Shown: positions 26,665 to 35,220, counted from the stretch's first letter. The stretch is 64,000 nt of DNA from Flavobacterium flavigenum (GCF_027111255.2 NZ_CP114285.2:3224001-3288000), one strand, 5' to 3'. The notes: generated by a model not told the origin, from the letters alone. A program made the numbers and translations.

Positions 26665-27177
26665 CTAAATTGTTAGTAATGCTTTTATATACTTTCTTTC
26701 ATATTGTGTGTCGAAACCAATATAATTTATGTCACTGAATTTAATAACTTTAATATCGATCCAATTAGAATCTTCGTCAAGTAAATGTAATTCGACACAT
26801 TCATTTTTTACAGATAGAATTTTTGCAAGATAGAATGAATCCTCATTGCCGTATGTAAATATTGAAACTAATTTTGATTTTAGACTTTTTAATGAAGTTG
26901 CAATATCTAAAAATTTGTTTAAGTCAATTTTTGCTATTAAATCTTTAGAATTATCGTTTTTTAGTTCTAAGTAATTATCTTCATTCCACGTACAATATTT
27001 TTCAACATCATTATTTTTAACAATCGTAAATCCATCAAACTCTCCTTTTGCTTCATCAAAATTAAGTAGCAGCATTATTTCTGAGTTCGCAATCAAACAC
27101 ATTCCTGTATAAACAGCATCAACATTTGGAGCCAGATCTATATCAATAATTAGTCTTTTTTCAGCTAAGTCTTCCAC
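26665..27177 (-). CDS. Hypothetical acidic protein
   Basis: 170 aa, not recognised. No signal peptide or membrane helix is visible. The protein is Asp/Glu-rich with alternating hydrophobic strands (RLIIDIDLAP, MCLIANSEIMLLLNF, KLVSIFTYGN, CVELHLLDEDSNWIDIKVIKFSDINYIGF). The last stretch looks like the barrel edge of a small Sm-like or SH3-like domain, which is only an impression. The start ATG at 27177 lies 21 bases after the LD-carboxypeptidase stop, so the two are probably co-transcribed. Confidence 0.6.
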   Translation of the reverse strand: MEDLAEKRLIIDIDLAPNVDAVYTGMCLIANSEIMLLLNFDEAKGEFDGFTIVKNNDVEKYCTWNEDNYLELKNDNSKDLIAKIDLNKFLDIATSLKSLKSKLVSIFTYGNEDSFYLAKILSVKNECVELHLLDEDSNWIDIKVIKFSDINYIGFDTQYERKYIKALLTI

Positions 27178-27198
27178 TTATAAAAGAACCATTAATTT

Positions 27199-28200
27199 TT
27201 ATTTAAAAACAACAGTACTTCCCGAAGCATTCACTTCAATAGAAACTGTACTTCCCATAACAAGCGCGCGATTATCCTGAATGTGGCCCGCCGGAAAATT
27301 AAAAATCACCGGAATATTATATTTTTTGGTTACATCATCAATAATTTCCAGCGCATTTTTTCCCCACGGAATTTCATTGTCCTTCATCTTCGTCATACCG
27401 CCAATAATGATTCCTTTCAGGTTTTCGATACAGCCGTTGCGTCTCAGATTCATCATCATACGGTCAATATGATACAGGTATTCGTCTAAATCTTCGATAA
27501 ATAAAATCTTGTCTTTGCAGTCAATTGCTGATGGCGATCCTAATAAACTGTATAAGATAGAAAGGTTTCCACCCACTAATTCGCCCGTTCCCTGACCAAA
27601 ACGATTCATTTGATGCGGAGCAACCGAATAAGACAAAGGTTCACCAAACAAAGCCGATTTCATAGAACTAATCGCAGCCGGTGTCGCACGCGGAATAGTA
27701 ACCGGCATCACACCATGAATCGATTTGTAACCCATTGTGTTTAAATGATTGTGCAAAACCGTAACATCACTAAAACCAATAACCCATTTAGGATGCTGCT
27801 TGAATTTTGTAAAATCAAGTAAATCTAACATTCTCACAGTTCCGTAACCGCCACGGACACACCAGATGGCTTTTATATTCGGATTATCCATTTGTTTTTG
27901 AAAATCGGCAGCACGCTGTTCGTCTGTTCCGGCCAATTGATGGTAATCCAAACCAATTGAACTTCCAATTACAGCTTCTAAACCCCAGCTTTTGAGTAAA
28001 TCTATGGTAGGTTTTAAATTATCATCTATGTTTTTTCGGGCTGTTGCTAAAAGAGCTACAGTATCTCCTTTTTGTAAATAAGGTGGTGTTATCATGTTTT
28101 GTTGGGATTGACAGGTAAAGCATTGTAAAGCAAAAATAAGGAATACGAATTTGCAAAAAGCAAAAGGGCTGTTTATAAGAAGGAACCTGCTTGTATTCAT
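27199..28200 (-). CDS. LD-carboxypeptidase, peptidase family S66
   Basis: Cleaves the terminal D-amino acid from tetrapeptides during peptidoglycan recycling. 333 aa, including an N-terminal hydrophobic segment (about 8-30, with Cys near 26-29) that may export it to the periplasm. The domain starts TPPYLQKGDTVALLATAR. The catalytic Ser is in VIGFSDVTVLHN, Glu in LFIEDLDEYLYH and His in FPAGHIQDNRAL, in the order known for S66. Cytoplasmic LdcA is usual in E. coli, so export here would be a variation. It is first in a minus-strand run with 26665 and yraN. Confidence 0.9.
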   Translation of the reverse strand: MNTSRFLLINSPFAFCKFVFLIFALQCFTCQSQQNMITPPYLQKGDTVALLATARKNIDDNLKPTIDLLKSWGLEAVIGSSIGLDYHQLAGTDEQRAADFQKQMDNPNIKAIWCVRGGYGTVRMLDLLDFTKFKQHPKWVIGFSDVTVLHNHLNTMGYKSIHGVMPVTIPRATPAAISSMKSALFGEPLSYSVAPHQMNRFGQGTGELVGGNLSILYSLLGSPSAIDCKDKILFIEDLDEYLYHIDRMMMNLRRNGCIENLKGIIIGGMTKMKDNEIPWGKNALEIIDDVTKKYNIPVIFNFPAGHIQDNRALVMGSTVSIEVNASGSTVVFK

Positions 28201-28320
28201 TTTCTTTTTGGCTTTTGGAATTTATTTATAACAAAGATAAAGATTTAAAAAAATAAAATTAATTGAAATTTCTTACAAATGTAAAAATTCATTAATTTCA
28301 GCGATTAAAAAAATCATTTT

Positions 28321-29412
28321 ATGCGAATCATTATCCTTAGAATTTGTTTTATTTTCTTGTTTTCGATTACAACTTTTGGTCAGGCCAAAAAATATAGCAT
28401 TCACACAGTTGCTTTTTACAATTTCGAAAATCTTTTTGACACGATTGATGATATTTACACCAATGATAATGAATGGACACCAAACGGAACGCAAAACTGG
28501 ACAACAGAAAAATACAATCAGAAACTCCAGAATCTTTCTAAAGTCATCTCAGAAATTGGTAAACCGGAAAATCCAAATGCACCTGTTTTGATTGGAGGTT
28601 CGGAAATTGAAAACAGAGGCGTTCTAGAAGATTTAGTCAAACAGCCCAAATTATTGTCTTTTGATTACGGAATCATCCATTTTGATTCGCCGGATAAACG
28701 CGGAATAGATGTGGCATTATTATATCAGAAGAAATATTTTAAACCCGTGACTTTTTCGAATATACCTTTATATATATTGAAAAATAAAAATGTACAAGAA
28801 GAGAAAAAAGAAGAAGCAACAGATGCGGAAACAACAATGGCAATTCAAAACAATCGTGTTTTTACCCGTGATCAGCTTTTGATAACCGGTTTTCTGGAAG
28901 GAGAAGAAATTAGTATTATTGTCAATCACTGGCCGTCGCGTTCCGGTGGAGAAAAACCCACAAGCGAATATCGCGAAGCAGCCGGAAAATTAAACCGTAA
29001 AATAATCGATTCGCTGCAACAGATCAATCCAAACGCAAAAGTGATTACGATGGGCGATTTAAATGACGGTCCTTATAATAAAAGTATAAAAGTGGCTTTG
29101 GGGGCAAAAGCCAAAAAAGCAGAAGTCCCGGAATTTGGCACTTACAATCCGTTTGAAGAAATGGCAAAACGCGGCATGGGAACGACAGCCTTTCGGGATT
29201 CATGGGACATTTTTGACCAAATCATCATTACAGAATCATTCATAAAACCTGATTTCTCATCATTCAAGTTCTGGAAAGCGGGAATTTTCAACAAACCCTT
29301 TCTTATACAAACTTCAGGAAAATACAAAGGTTATCCGTTGCGGCACAGTACAAATGAAGTAGGTTACAGCGATCATTTTCCGGTTTATATTTATCTCATA
29401 AAAGAAATGTAA
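28321..29412 (+). CDS. Secreted endonuclease/exonuclease/phosphatase-family hydrolase
   Basis: 363 aa with a signal peptide (about 1-21, ending TFGQ). EEP-fold motifs appear in order: YNFENLFDTIDD, GGSEIENRGVLEDL with the metal-binding Glu, GIDVALLY, NHWPSRSGG with catalytic His, GDLNDGP, and GYSDHFPVY with the final Asp-His pair. All active-site residues are present, so an active nuclease or phosphatase is expected. Export suggests nutrient scavenging from DNA, nucleotides or phospholipid heads. It is monocistronic and followed by a repeat element. Confidence 0.88.
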   Translation: MRIIILRICFIFLFSITTFGQAKKYSIHTVAFYNFENLFDTIDDIYTNDNEWTPNGTQNWTTEKYNQKLQNLSKVISEIGKPENPNAPVLIGGSEIENRGVLEDLVKQPKLLSFDYGIIHFDSPDKRGIDVALLYQKKYFKPVTFSNIPLYILKNKNVQEEKKEEATDAETTMAIQNNRVFTRDQLLITGFLEGEEISIIVNHWPSRSGGEKPTSEYREAAGKLNRKIIDSLQQINPNAKVITMGDLNDGPYNKSIKVALGAKAKKAEVPEFGTYNPFEEMAKRGMGTTAFRDSWDIFDQIIITESFIKPDFSSFKFWKAGIFNKPFLIQTSGKYKGYPLRHSTNEVGYSDHFPVYIYLIKEM

Positions 29413-29414
29413 AC

Positions 29415-29516
29415 GTAGAGGCGCACTGCAGTGCGTCTGAAATTGCCCTAGATATTTAATGGGCATCTAAAAAGACCTGATCTCAATATAAAAGACGCAC
29501 AGCAGTGCGTCTCTAC
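29415..29516. repeat. 102-bp inverted-repeat element
   Basis: The 24-base end at 29415-29438 (GTAGAGGCGCACTGCAGTG start) matches the reverse complement of 29493-29516 at 22 of 24 positions. Each end is itself nearly palindromic around CACTGCAGTG. The layout is that of a MITE or REP-type element between two plus-strand genes. Confidence 0.7.
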
Positions 29517-29570
29517 AAATTTTCGTTACCTTAGCGTCTCAGAAACTTAGCAACTCAGAACCTTTAAAAA

Positions 29571-30104
29571 ATGGCTATAGCAAAACCTTTCAACCTGACA
29601 AAATGGATAGACGAAAACCGTCATTTACTAAAACCTCCTGTTGGAAATAAAAATTTATACGTAGACTCCGGCGATTATATTGTCATGATTGTAGCGGGTC
29701 CAAATGCTCGAAAAGACTATCATTACAACGAAACTGAAGAACTTTTCTACCAGCTGGAAGGCAATATAAAAGTAGTAATCCAGGAAGATGGCGAACGCAA
29801 AGAAATGGTTTTGAATGCCGGCGATATGTACCTGAATCCTGCTAAAGTACCACATTCTCCCGTTCGTTCAGAGGGTTCTATTGGTTTGGTAATAGAAAGG
29901 AAACGTGCAGGATTAGGCTATACCGATGGTTTGCTTTGGCATTGCGACAACTGCAACCATAAATTATACGAAGTGTTTTTTGAACTGCACAATATCGAAA
30001 AAGATTTCCTGCCGCATTTTGAACATTTCTACAATTCAGAAGATTTAAGAACCTGCGATAATTGTGGAACTGTGATGGAATCTGATCCGAGATTTGTTAA
30101 ATAA
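29571..30104 (+). CDS. 3-hydroxyanthranilate 3,4-dioxygenase
   Basis: Opens the ring of 3-hydroxyanthranilate to the quinolinate precursor in tryptophan breakdown and NAD synthesis via kynurenine. 177 aa, the length of the bacterial enzyme. The cupin iron site is H51, E57 and H95, with the substrate-binding arginines in NARKD and SPVR. The C-terminal rubredoxin-like site has two CxxC pairs (CDNCNHK and CDNCGTV), as in the Cupriavidus enzyme. No other kynurenine gene is in the window, so its partners must lie elsewhere. Confidence 0.94.
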   Translation: MAIAKPFNLTKWIDENRHLLKPPVGNKNLYVDSGDYIVMIVAGPNARKDYHYNETEELFYQLEGNIKVVIQEDGERKEMVLNAGDMYLNPAKVPHSPVRSEGSIGLVIERKRAGLGYTDGLLWHCDNCNHKLYEVFFELHNIEKDFLPHFEHFYNSEDLRTCDNCGTVMESDPRFVK

Positions 30105-30118
30105 AAATAGTCTTATTT

Positions 30119-30200
30119 AATAAAAATGGGTAAAAACTTAAATAAGATTTTTTTAAATTAATAAAAACGTCAAAAAACTTAAATAGTAGTTTTTAAAATT
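30119..30200. repeat. Two tandem 41-bp units
   Basis: 30119-30159 and 30160-30200 are imperfect copies: both start AATAAAAA, share AAAAACTTAAATA and end with T-rich TTTTTAAATT-type sequence. AT-rich tandem duplication between the dioxygenase stop and its terminator. Confidence 0.55.
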
Positions 30201-30204
30201 AACT

Positions 30205-30239
30205 AAAACCGATAGATTTTAAAAAAGACTATCGGTTTT
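30205..30239 (+). terminator. Terminator after the dioxygenase gene
   Basis: 11-bp perfect stem (AAAACCGATAG 30205-30215 with CTATCGGTTTT 30229-30239), A-rich loop, and a T-run of seven in total. It lies 100 bases past the stop. Confidence 0.85.
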
Positions 30240-30340
30240 TTTAGGAGCTATTTCCCGCTATTCGTTTCAATCTTTTTTTCGATAAAGAATCTCAAAAAAG
30301 GATTTCCACTTCTTTCGGGGCTAAAACCAACATATCATAA

Positions 30341-30718
30341 TTATTCATTTGACCAGTATGCAAATGACTGAGGAGGAGATAAATTATAATCTGCTTTTAA
30401 ACATTTAGGATTTTCAAATCTATTTTTATTTTTAATTTGAATAGCGAAACCCTGTTCTCTATTTTCAAAATACTCATAAAAATACTCTTCAGTTATTCCT
30501 GAATATTCTTTTGTTTTATCCCAAAGGGTTTTTAAATCTAAATTAAATATTTCGGCTATTTCAAATTCACCAATTACTTTTTGAACAGGAGAAGAAGCAT
30601 AAACCAAAACTGAAGTAACATTCTGGTTTTTGAAAATAGATTTTCTGAATTCAAATTTTTTTGTCCCATCAAATATTTTATTTGCAAATTGGGGCTTGAT
30701 TGATAGTACTACTTTCAT
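30341..30718 (-). CDS. ASCH-domain (PUA-like) protein
   Basis: 125 aa when started at ATG 30718 (MKVVLSIKPQFANKIFDG); the longer frame to 30778 adds a non-conserved stretch. The start VVLSIKPQFANKIFDGTKKFEFRK is the ASCH hallmark: a strand, the KP and a GxKxxEFR motif, proposed to bind RNA or modified nucleotides. Later, FEIAEIFNLD and the end SPPQSFAYW also fit. It is the last gene of an accessory minus-strand cassette with an HNH nuclease, a PIN-GNAT fusion and a P-loop NTPase. In related cassettes ASCH proteins accompany RNA-acting factors, so an RNA-linked role is the natural guess. Confidence 0.82.
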   Translation of the reverse strand: MKVVLSIKPQFANKIFDGTKKFEFRKSIFKNQNVTSVLVYASSPVQKVIGEFEIAEIFNLDLKTLWDKTKEYSGITEEYFYEYFENREQGFAIQIKNKNRFENPKCLKADYNLSPPQSFAYWSNE

Positions 30719-30770
30719 AATTATTTTAAATAAATTGTGCATCAAATGTAATATAAATTTACATTTGAGA

Positions 30771-31495
30771 TTAAACAATAATAATTCTTTCTTCGGGTTC
30801 CTTAAATTTATAATTTTCCTCTAAAATTACATTTTCTACCAAAGGAACAAAAAATTCAAGGTAGTAAAGCTTAAAATGTAAAAACACTAATCCATTATCT
30901 TCATAATGAATATCCATAAAACAATGATAGTCATCCCAATATTTTTCTTTTAAATACCTATTGATTAAGTTATTATTTTCTTTTTGAATATAAAACGAAG
31001 GTAAATCTTTGATTCCAGTTAAAGCATATTTTCTAGCAGGATTAAATCTTTCTTCAAAAACTAATTTATTGTCATTGGCTCCGATAGTTTCAATCCCTAT
31101 TTTTAAGAGAGTACGTAAAACCATATCGGTTTTTTTTTGTTTGTGCTGGAATAATTGTATGTTTTTTTTGTCCGGTTTCAAAAGAATTTTTAAGCACTTC
31201 ATTGGGTTCATAAATTATTGTCCCTGATTTTCCTCCTGAAATTAAAGTCCCTTCCCAATACTTAAACCAAGGAGCTTTTTGTTGGAATTCCTAAAAGAGT
31301 TCTAAAATTTACAAATGGATAATCTGCCAATGCTTGTTGTTCAATAGAAGAGCCAAATATATTTTGACAATTATCACAAAATAATCCTTCAGGTAAAATT
31401 GCCCAATCACCACCTCCAAGGCTATCTGGAAGAATATGTTCTTTTGTGTTAAACTTTGTTTCATCAGTTATCAAACAAAAAATACATTTTTTCAT
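30771..31495 (-). pseudogene. HNH endonuclease interrupted by two homopolymer frameshifts
   Basis: Starts at ATG 31495 (MKKCIFC), four bases after the PIN-fusion stop. CIFC, KEHILPDSLGG and CDNCQ are the zinc-finger HNH motifs. The frame stops at 31262, but another frame continues (KAPWFKYWEGTLISGGKSGT...NEVLKNSFETG), then a third (KKTDMVLRTLLKIGIETIGA...) to 30771. Deleting one base from the T5 run at 31276-31280 and one from the T9 run at 31130-31138 gives one coherent protein of about 240 aa. Decay or assembly error are both possible; the intact codon pattern favours a very recent event. Confidence 0.8.
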
Positions 31496-31499
31496 TTTC

Positions 31500-32993
31500 T
31501 TAATATGCAAATTGTAAAAGTTTATCAAATTGTTCAACTGTTATTTTTGAAAATCCTCTTGGTACATTTTCATAGCTTGATATGATTCCATTATCAACTA
31601 ACCATTCAAGGTTAGGTCTTTTCCTAAATGAGTATGTATATAGAAAATTAACAATAAAAGGTGTGTTTGCAGGATTATGATTCCAATGTTTAGATAATTC
31701 TTCGTTTGAAAAGACACTTCTTTTTCTGCATAACAAAAGAAACTCTTCTTCAGTTTCAATATTTAAAACAGATGATTCAACTATTCCTAATGTTGTAGCA
31801 ACTCCTTTATATTTTCCACCTGTCATATAAAAAACTATAATATCACCAGATTTCAAATTTTTTTCATAAGAACGTGAAATATATACTTTACTCAAAGCAT
31901 TTCTATGAGGGTAGTTTTCAATGAAATCTTTTGGAGACTGGTTATTCAATATTGAATCTGGAAATAATTCCGTATGATATTCCGGATAAATGGGAACAAT
32001 AAAAATATTTTGTTGTCGGGAAAAAAAAGGGAATGTCAATTTTGGATTTTCAATATTAATTAGTTCTCTATTGAAAGTCCTAACATAAACTTGTTCATCA
32101 CCATTGTGAGTTGATTTTATACCAAAATGATTAAACCCCCATGACTTTAATAAATCTATTAATCTTTCTTGTTCTTCTCTTTTATCAAAAATTGTAACAT
32201 ATATTTCATCAACTCTATATTGTAGAGCATTATCAAAAATTATTTTTAAAAATCTCTCGCCTATTTTATAACCGTTTGCAGTTACTTTAAATGTGCCAAT
32301 TTTTAATCTCTTTTTAGGTTGAAAAACCGGAGAAATATTAGAATAATTCTCATTTTCATGTTCTCGTTTTATAAATAAAAAAGCGGTTAATTGATTATCA
32401 CTATAACAGACATAACAAATATCATCTGCTTTTTTATTAAACCATTTGTCAAATTCAGCATAATCCTCCCTAAAGCTATCAAAGAACTGATCTCTTATAT
32501 TCACTTTCGCAAAATCAACTTTTTCTACTGATAAAACTTTATAATCAACTAATTCCGGATTTTCAGATATTACTTTTTCTAAGAAACTTTGAATTTTAAA
32601 AACTTTATCTTCTATCCCAAGAAGCTTTGCTTTAGAGTGTATTTTTTTATCTTCAGAAATTAAAATATCGACTCTGCTTTCATAAACTTCATTAAGAATT
32701 TGAGTATCATTTATGTCGTTATCCTGATTGTCAATTTTTTTACTGACGTTTAATATTTCTTCTCCTAAAGGAGCTTGATGCTTAAGCAAGTTATAACTTT
32801 GGATTTTAATACTCATTGTATCAAGAGCATTTGGATCTTTATATCTTTCTAATTCTTCAACTGTTAAGGGATGAATATATTTTGAATATTTAAGATTATC
32901 AATCCATTTGAAAAGTTGTCCAATTTCAGGCTTATATATCTTACTTGCTTCTCTATGGATAATGATATTAGTATCGAGTAAAATTTTCATCAT
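31500..32993 (-). CDS. PIN-domain ribonuclease fused to GNAT and PUA/EVE-like domains
   Basis: 497 aa. Residues 1-140 are a PIN nuclease with the acidic set D7 (LLDTN), E47, D96 (NDTQIL) and D115 (ISEDKK). Residues about 165-310 resemble a GNAT acetyltransferase (CYVCYSDNQLTAFLFIKRE, TANGYKIGERFLKIIFDNA, KSWGFNHFG), though the acetyl-CoA loop is weak. Residues about 320-497 look PUA/EVE/ASCH-like (KSGDIIVFYMTGG, GVATTLGIVESS). It overlaps the preceding NTPase gene by one base in TAATG, so expression is coupled. A toxin-like RNase or RNA-modification role is inferred; the exact activity is unknown. Confidence 0.78.
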   Translation of the reverse strand: MMKILLDTNIIIHREASKIYKPEIGQLFKWIDNLKYSKYIHPLTVEELERYKDPNALDTMSIKIQSYNLLKHQAPLGEEILNVSKKIDNQDNDINDTQILNEVYESRVDILISEDKKIHSKAKLLGIEDKVFKIQSFLEKVISENPELVDYKVLSVEKVDFAKVNIRDQFFDSFREDYAEFDKWFNKKADDICYVCYSDNQLTAFLFIKREHENENYSNISPVFQPKKRLKIGTFKVTANGYKIGERFLKIIFDNALQYRVDEIYVTIFDKREEQERLIDLLKSWGFNHFGIKSTHNGDEQVYVRTFNRELINIENPKLTFPFFSRQQNIFIVPIYPEYHTELFPDSILNNQSPKDFIENYPHRNALSKVYISRSYEKNLKSGDIIVFYMTGGKYKGVATTLGIVESSVLNIETEEEFLLLCRKRSVFSNEELSKHWNHNPANTPFIVNFLYTYSFRKRPNLEWLVDNGIISSYENVPRGFSKITVEQFDKLLQFAY

Positions 32994-33511
32994 TAAATAA
33001 TTTCTATTAATCGATTATAATTTCCGTTTTTTATTTCGATATAAGGAACTGAATACTTATTTGAAAGATACTTTGCATATTCGATTTCCATTAGTTGCAA
33101 TTGATTTAAAACTCCTACATCGTAAATTTTATAGTCTCTCGATTGTAATCTTTCGGCAACTTTTTCAGCATCATCAATAACAATTGCTATAATTTTTGGA
33201 TTAATTTGATCAAAAGTATCTTCATCGACTCTTTTTGAAACTCCATTTGAATCTAATAGGCAGAAATGTCCATCCAAAAGATATGTTTCGTCTTTTTTTA
33301 TTAGATTTTTCAAGCCTTCTACTAATCGGTTTTGTGATGAGGTAATATCTTTTACAAGTTTATTATTGCTATCGCTAATTTCTTCCCATTTTAAAACTTG
33401 ACTTGCAGTTATATGTATTAATCTAGTCTTAGATGCTATTTCTTTACAAATAGTTCCTTTTCCTACACCATGAATCCCACCGATAAAATATATGTTTTCA
33501 AATACCTCCAT
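32993..33511 (-). CDS. Small P-loop NTPase, kinase-like
   Basis: 172 aa. The N-terminus YFIGGIHGVGKGTICKEI is a Walker A of the adenylate/shikimate-kinase type (GxxGxGKGT). LLDGHFCL resembles the DGxP/Walker B strand, and VAERLQSRDYK a lid-type Arg segment. Such proteins are annotated AAA or ATP-binding protein. It is first in the accessory cassette; its stop overlaps the PIN-fusion start by one base. Possible jobs are nucleotide or small-molecule kinase, nucleotide sensing, or neutralising the PIN protein; none can be proven here. Base composition is lower in G+C than the flanking housekeeping genes. Confidence 0.8.
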   Translation of the reverse strand: MEVFENIYFIGGIHGVGKGTICKEIASKTRLIHITASQVLKWEEISDSNNKLVKDITSSQNRLVEGLKNLIKKDETYLLDGHFCLLDSNGVSKRVDEDTFDQINPKIIAIVIDDAEKVAERLQSRDYKIYDVGVLNQLQLMEIEYAKYLSNKYSVPYIEIKNGNYNRLIEII

Positions 33512-33561
33512 GAAATGAATTTTTCGACTAATATATTAAAAAGAATGAAATGGCTTACAAA

Positions 33562-34902
33562 TTATTTCACACATCCAATAATTCCTTTCAAAAACCCATT
33601 AAAATCAAAAGCTGGATCTTCCGTCAATCCCATCCTTACAATCACCATATCTTTTGATGGAATAATCGCTACCATTTGTCCCTGATAACCGTTGCAGTAA
33701 AACATGTCGCGAGGTGCGTCCGGGAATTTTCCACCGGCATTGAGCCAAAATTGTGCACCATATTTTCCTTCAGAAGTATTAGTTGGTGTTGAGGTGTATT
33801 TTACCCAGCTTTCATCGAGAATCTGTTCGCCGTTCCAATTGCCTTTATTCAGATATAATAATCCAAATTTAGACCAGTCACGTGCCGTTGCCCATGCGTA
33901 TGAAGAACCTACAAAAGTGCCGCTCATATCCTGCTCGACAATCATTGAACTCATTCCGATTTTATCAATAACGGCGTTGTACCAAAAATCAAGATATTCT
34001 TGTTGGGTTTTGAATTGTCTTTTTAAGATAAGCGACAATAAATTGGTTGTTCCTGAAGAGTAATTCCAATGTGTGTTGGGTTTAAACTGAGCCTGTTTGT
34101 CCAGTTGTACTTTGCCCATATCTTCGGCCTGAAATAGCATTTTCGTAGCATCGCAAATGGTGCTGTAATTCTCTTCCCATTCTAAACCTGAATTCATATG
34201 CAGCAGATCGTTGATGGTGATGTTTTTACGCTCGTCATTCTGCCATTCTGCTACCGGAGCCGGTTTGTAGATATCAATTTTTCCTTGTTTGGCAAGCACT
34301 CCAAAAGCCGAACTAGTTATGCTTTTGGTCATGGACCAGCCCAGAATCCGGCTGTCTTTCGTAAATCCGGTATCATATTTTTCGGCAATGAGTTTGTTTT
34401 TATATAAAACTACTACGGCGCGTGTTCTTTTCAATTTTCCACCCGATTTGTCAAAAGCATTGTCAATTGTTTTTTGTAATTGGGTATAATCAATATTCGA
34501 AAAAATAGTGTCTTTCGGATCAACATTTCCATAAGGGAAAGGCAAAGTTTTGGCTTTTAATCTTCTGGGAAGCAAATACGGTTTCGAAACATCAAAATCA
34601 TCATTTATCAGAGTAGCTCCCAAGCCTTCACGGTAAATGGCTTTTCGTTCTTTTAATCCGTAAACATTCGAAGTGGCAAATTTTCCTGCCTCATTAATAG
34701 TATTTGTTGCCAGATCAATTAGTTTAATATCATTGTCGGTTTTCTCGATTAATTCTTTTGAACGGTTATCCAAAAAATGGCCTGAAGCAATACTTTTGGC
34801 TGAAAAGCCTGAAATCAGATCCAGTTTTGGGTAAGTGGTAAAACCAAAATAAAGAATTATCAAAAGAAGAAGAATGCCAAGTAATTTGAGAATTTTTTTC
34901 AT
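33562..34902 (-). CDS. Serine hydrolase of the beta-lactamase/class C family
   Basis: 446 aa with an N-terminal membrane anchor or signal (MKKILKLLGILLLLIILYFGFT) when started at ATG 34902; the nine residues upstream are not part of a signal. The active site shows WSMTKSITS (SxxK, with Ser and Lys), then WNYSSGTTNLL (YxN-equivalent) and a late GAQFWLNAGG strand. The family includes esterases, D-aminopeptidases and penicillin-binding-like enzymes; true beta-lactamase action is not implied. It borders the accessory cassette but has the composition of the core genes. Confidence 0.85.
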   Translation of the reverse strand: MKKILKLLGILLLLIILYFGFTTYPKLDLISGFSAKSIASGHFLDNRSKELIEKTDNDIKLIDLATNTINEAGKFATSNVYGLKERKAIYREGLGATLINDDFDVSKPYLLPRRLKAKTLPFPYGNVDPKDTIFSNIDYTQLQKTIDNAFDKSGGKLKRTRAVVVLYKNKLIAEKYDTGFTKDSRILGWSMTKSITSSAFGVLAKQGKIDIYKPAPVAEWQNDERKNITINDLLHMNSGLEWEENYSTICDATKMLFQAEDMGKVQLDKQAQFKPNTHWNYSSGTTNLLSLILKRQFKTQQEYLDFWYNAVIDKIGMSSMIVEQDMSGTFVGSSYAWATARDWSKFGLLYLNKGNWNGEQILDESWVKYTSTPTNTSEGKYGAQFWLNAGGKFPDAPRDMFYCNGYQGQMVAIIPSKDMVIVRMGLTEDPAFDFNGFLKGIIGCVK

Positions 34903-34988
34903 ATTTCGATACAGCTGTTTTTTATGCAAGATAAATAATTTAAGGTCACGATTTTAAGTCGTTTAGTTTGAATCATAAACTTCTAAAT

Positions 34989-35122
34989 AAACACATAGAC
35001 AACATAGTTTTAAGTGAAAAAAAGAATATAAAAGAGAAACTTATTTCTCAACACATAGCTATGTTTTTTTGGAATAAGTGAAACGCCTTTTTACACTTAC
35101 AAAATCTATGTTTCTATGTGTT
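34989..35122. repeat. ACACATAG/CTATGTGT inverted-repeat element
   Basis: Left end AAACACATAGACAACATAG (34989-35007), right end CTATGTTTCTATGTGTT (35106-35122), with a third copy ACACATAGCTATGT near 35051-35064. The element fills most of the 343-base gap between the hydrolase and sufS. No gene was seen in this gap. Confidence 0.6.
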
Positions 35123-35212
35123 AAAAAATAATGGATTAAGTTATTAAAATATGGAATGATAGCACTATAAAAGGAAATTATAGAATTGGCGGATAAAACA
35201 ATTTAGTTTTAG

Positions 35213-35220
35213 TACTTTTG
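35213..35220 (+). promoter_or_regulatory. sufS -7 box
   Basis: TACTTTTG fits TAnnTTTG, 25 bases before the sufS ATG, and lies inside the small palindrome AGTACTTTTGTACT. The nearest TTG (35186-35188) is 24 bases upstream, slightly far for a -33 box. Confidence 0.5.

Noticed and set aside
33562..34902. Antibiotic-resistance beta-lactamase
   Set aside because: The SxxK and YxS motifs only define the broad serine hydrolase family; no KTG/acquired-class features, and the context is chromosomal housekeeping.
35091..35098. Another ACACTTA word, as a fourth AraR site
   Set aside because: The left half-site seven bases away does not match, and it lies in an unrelated repeat element.
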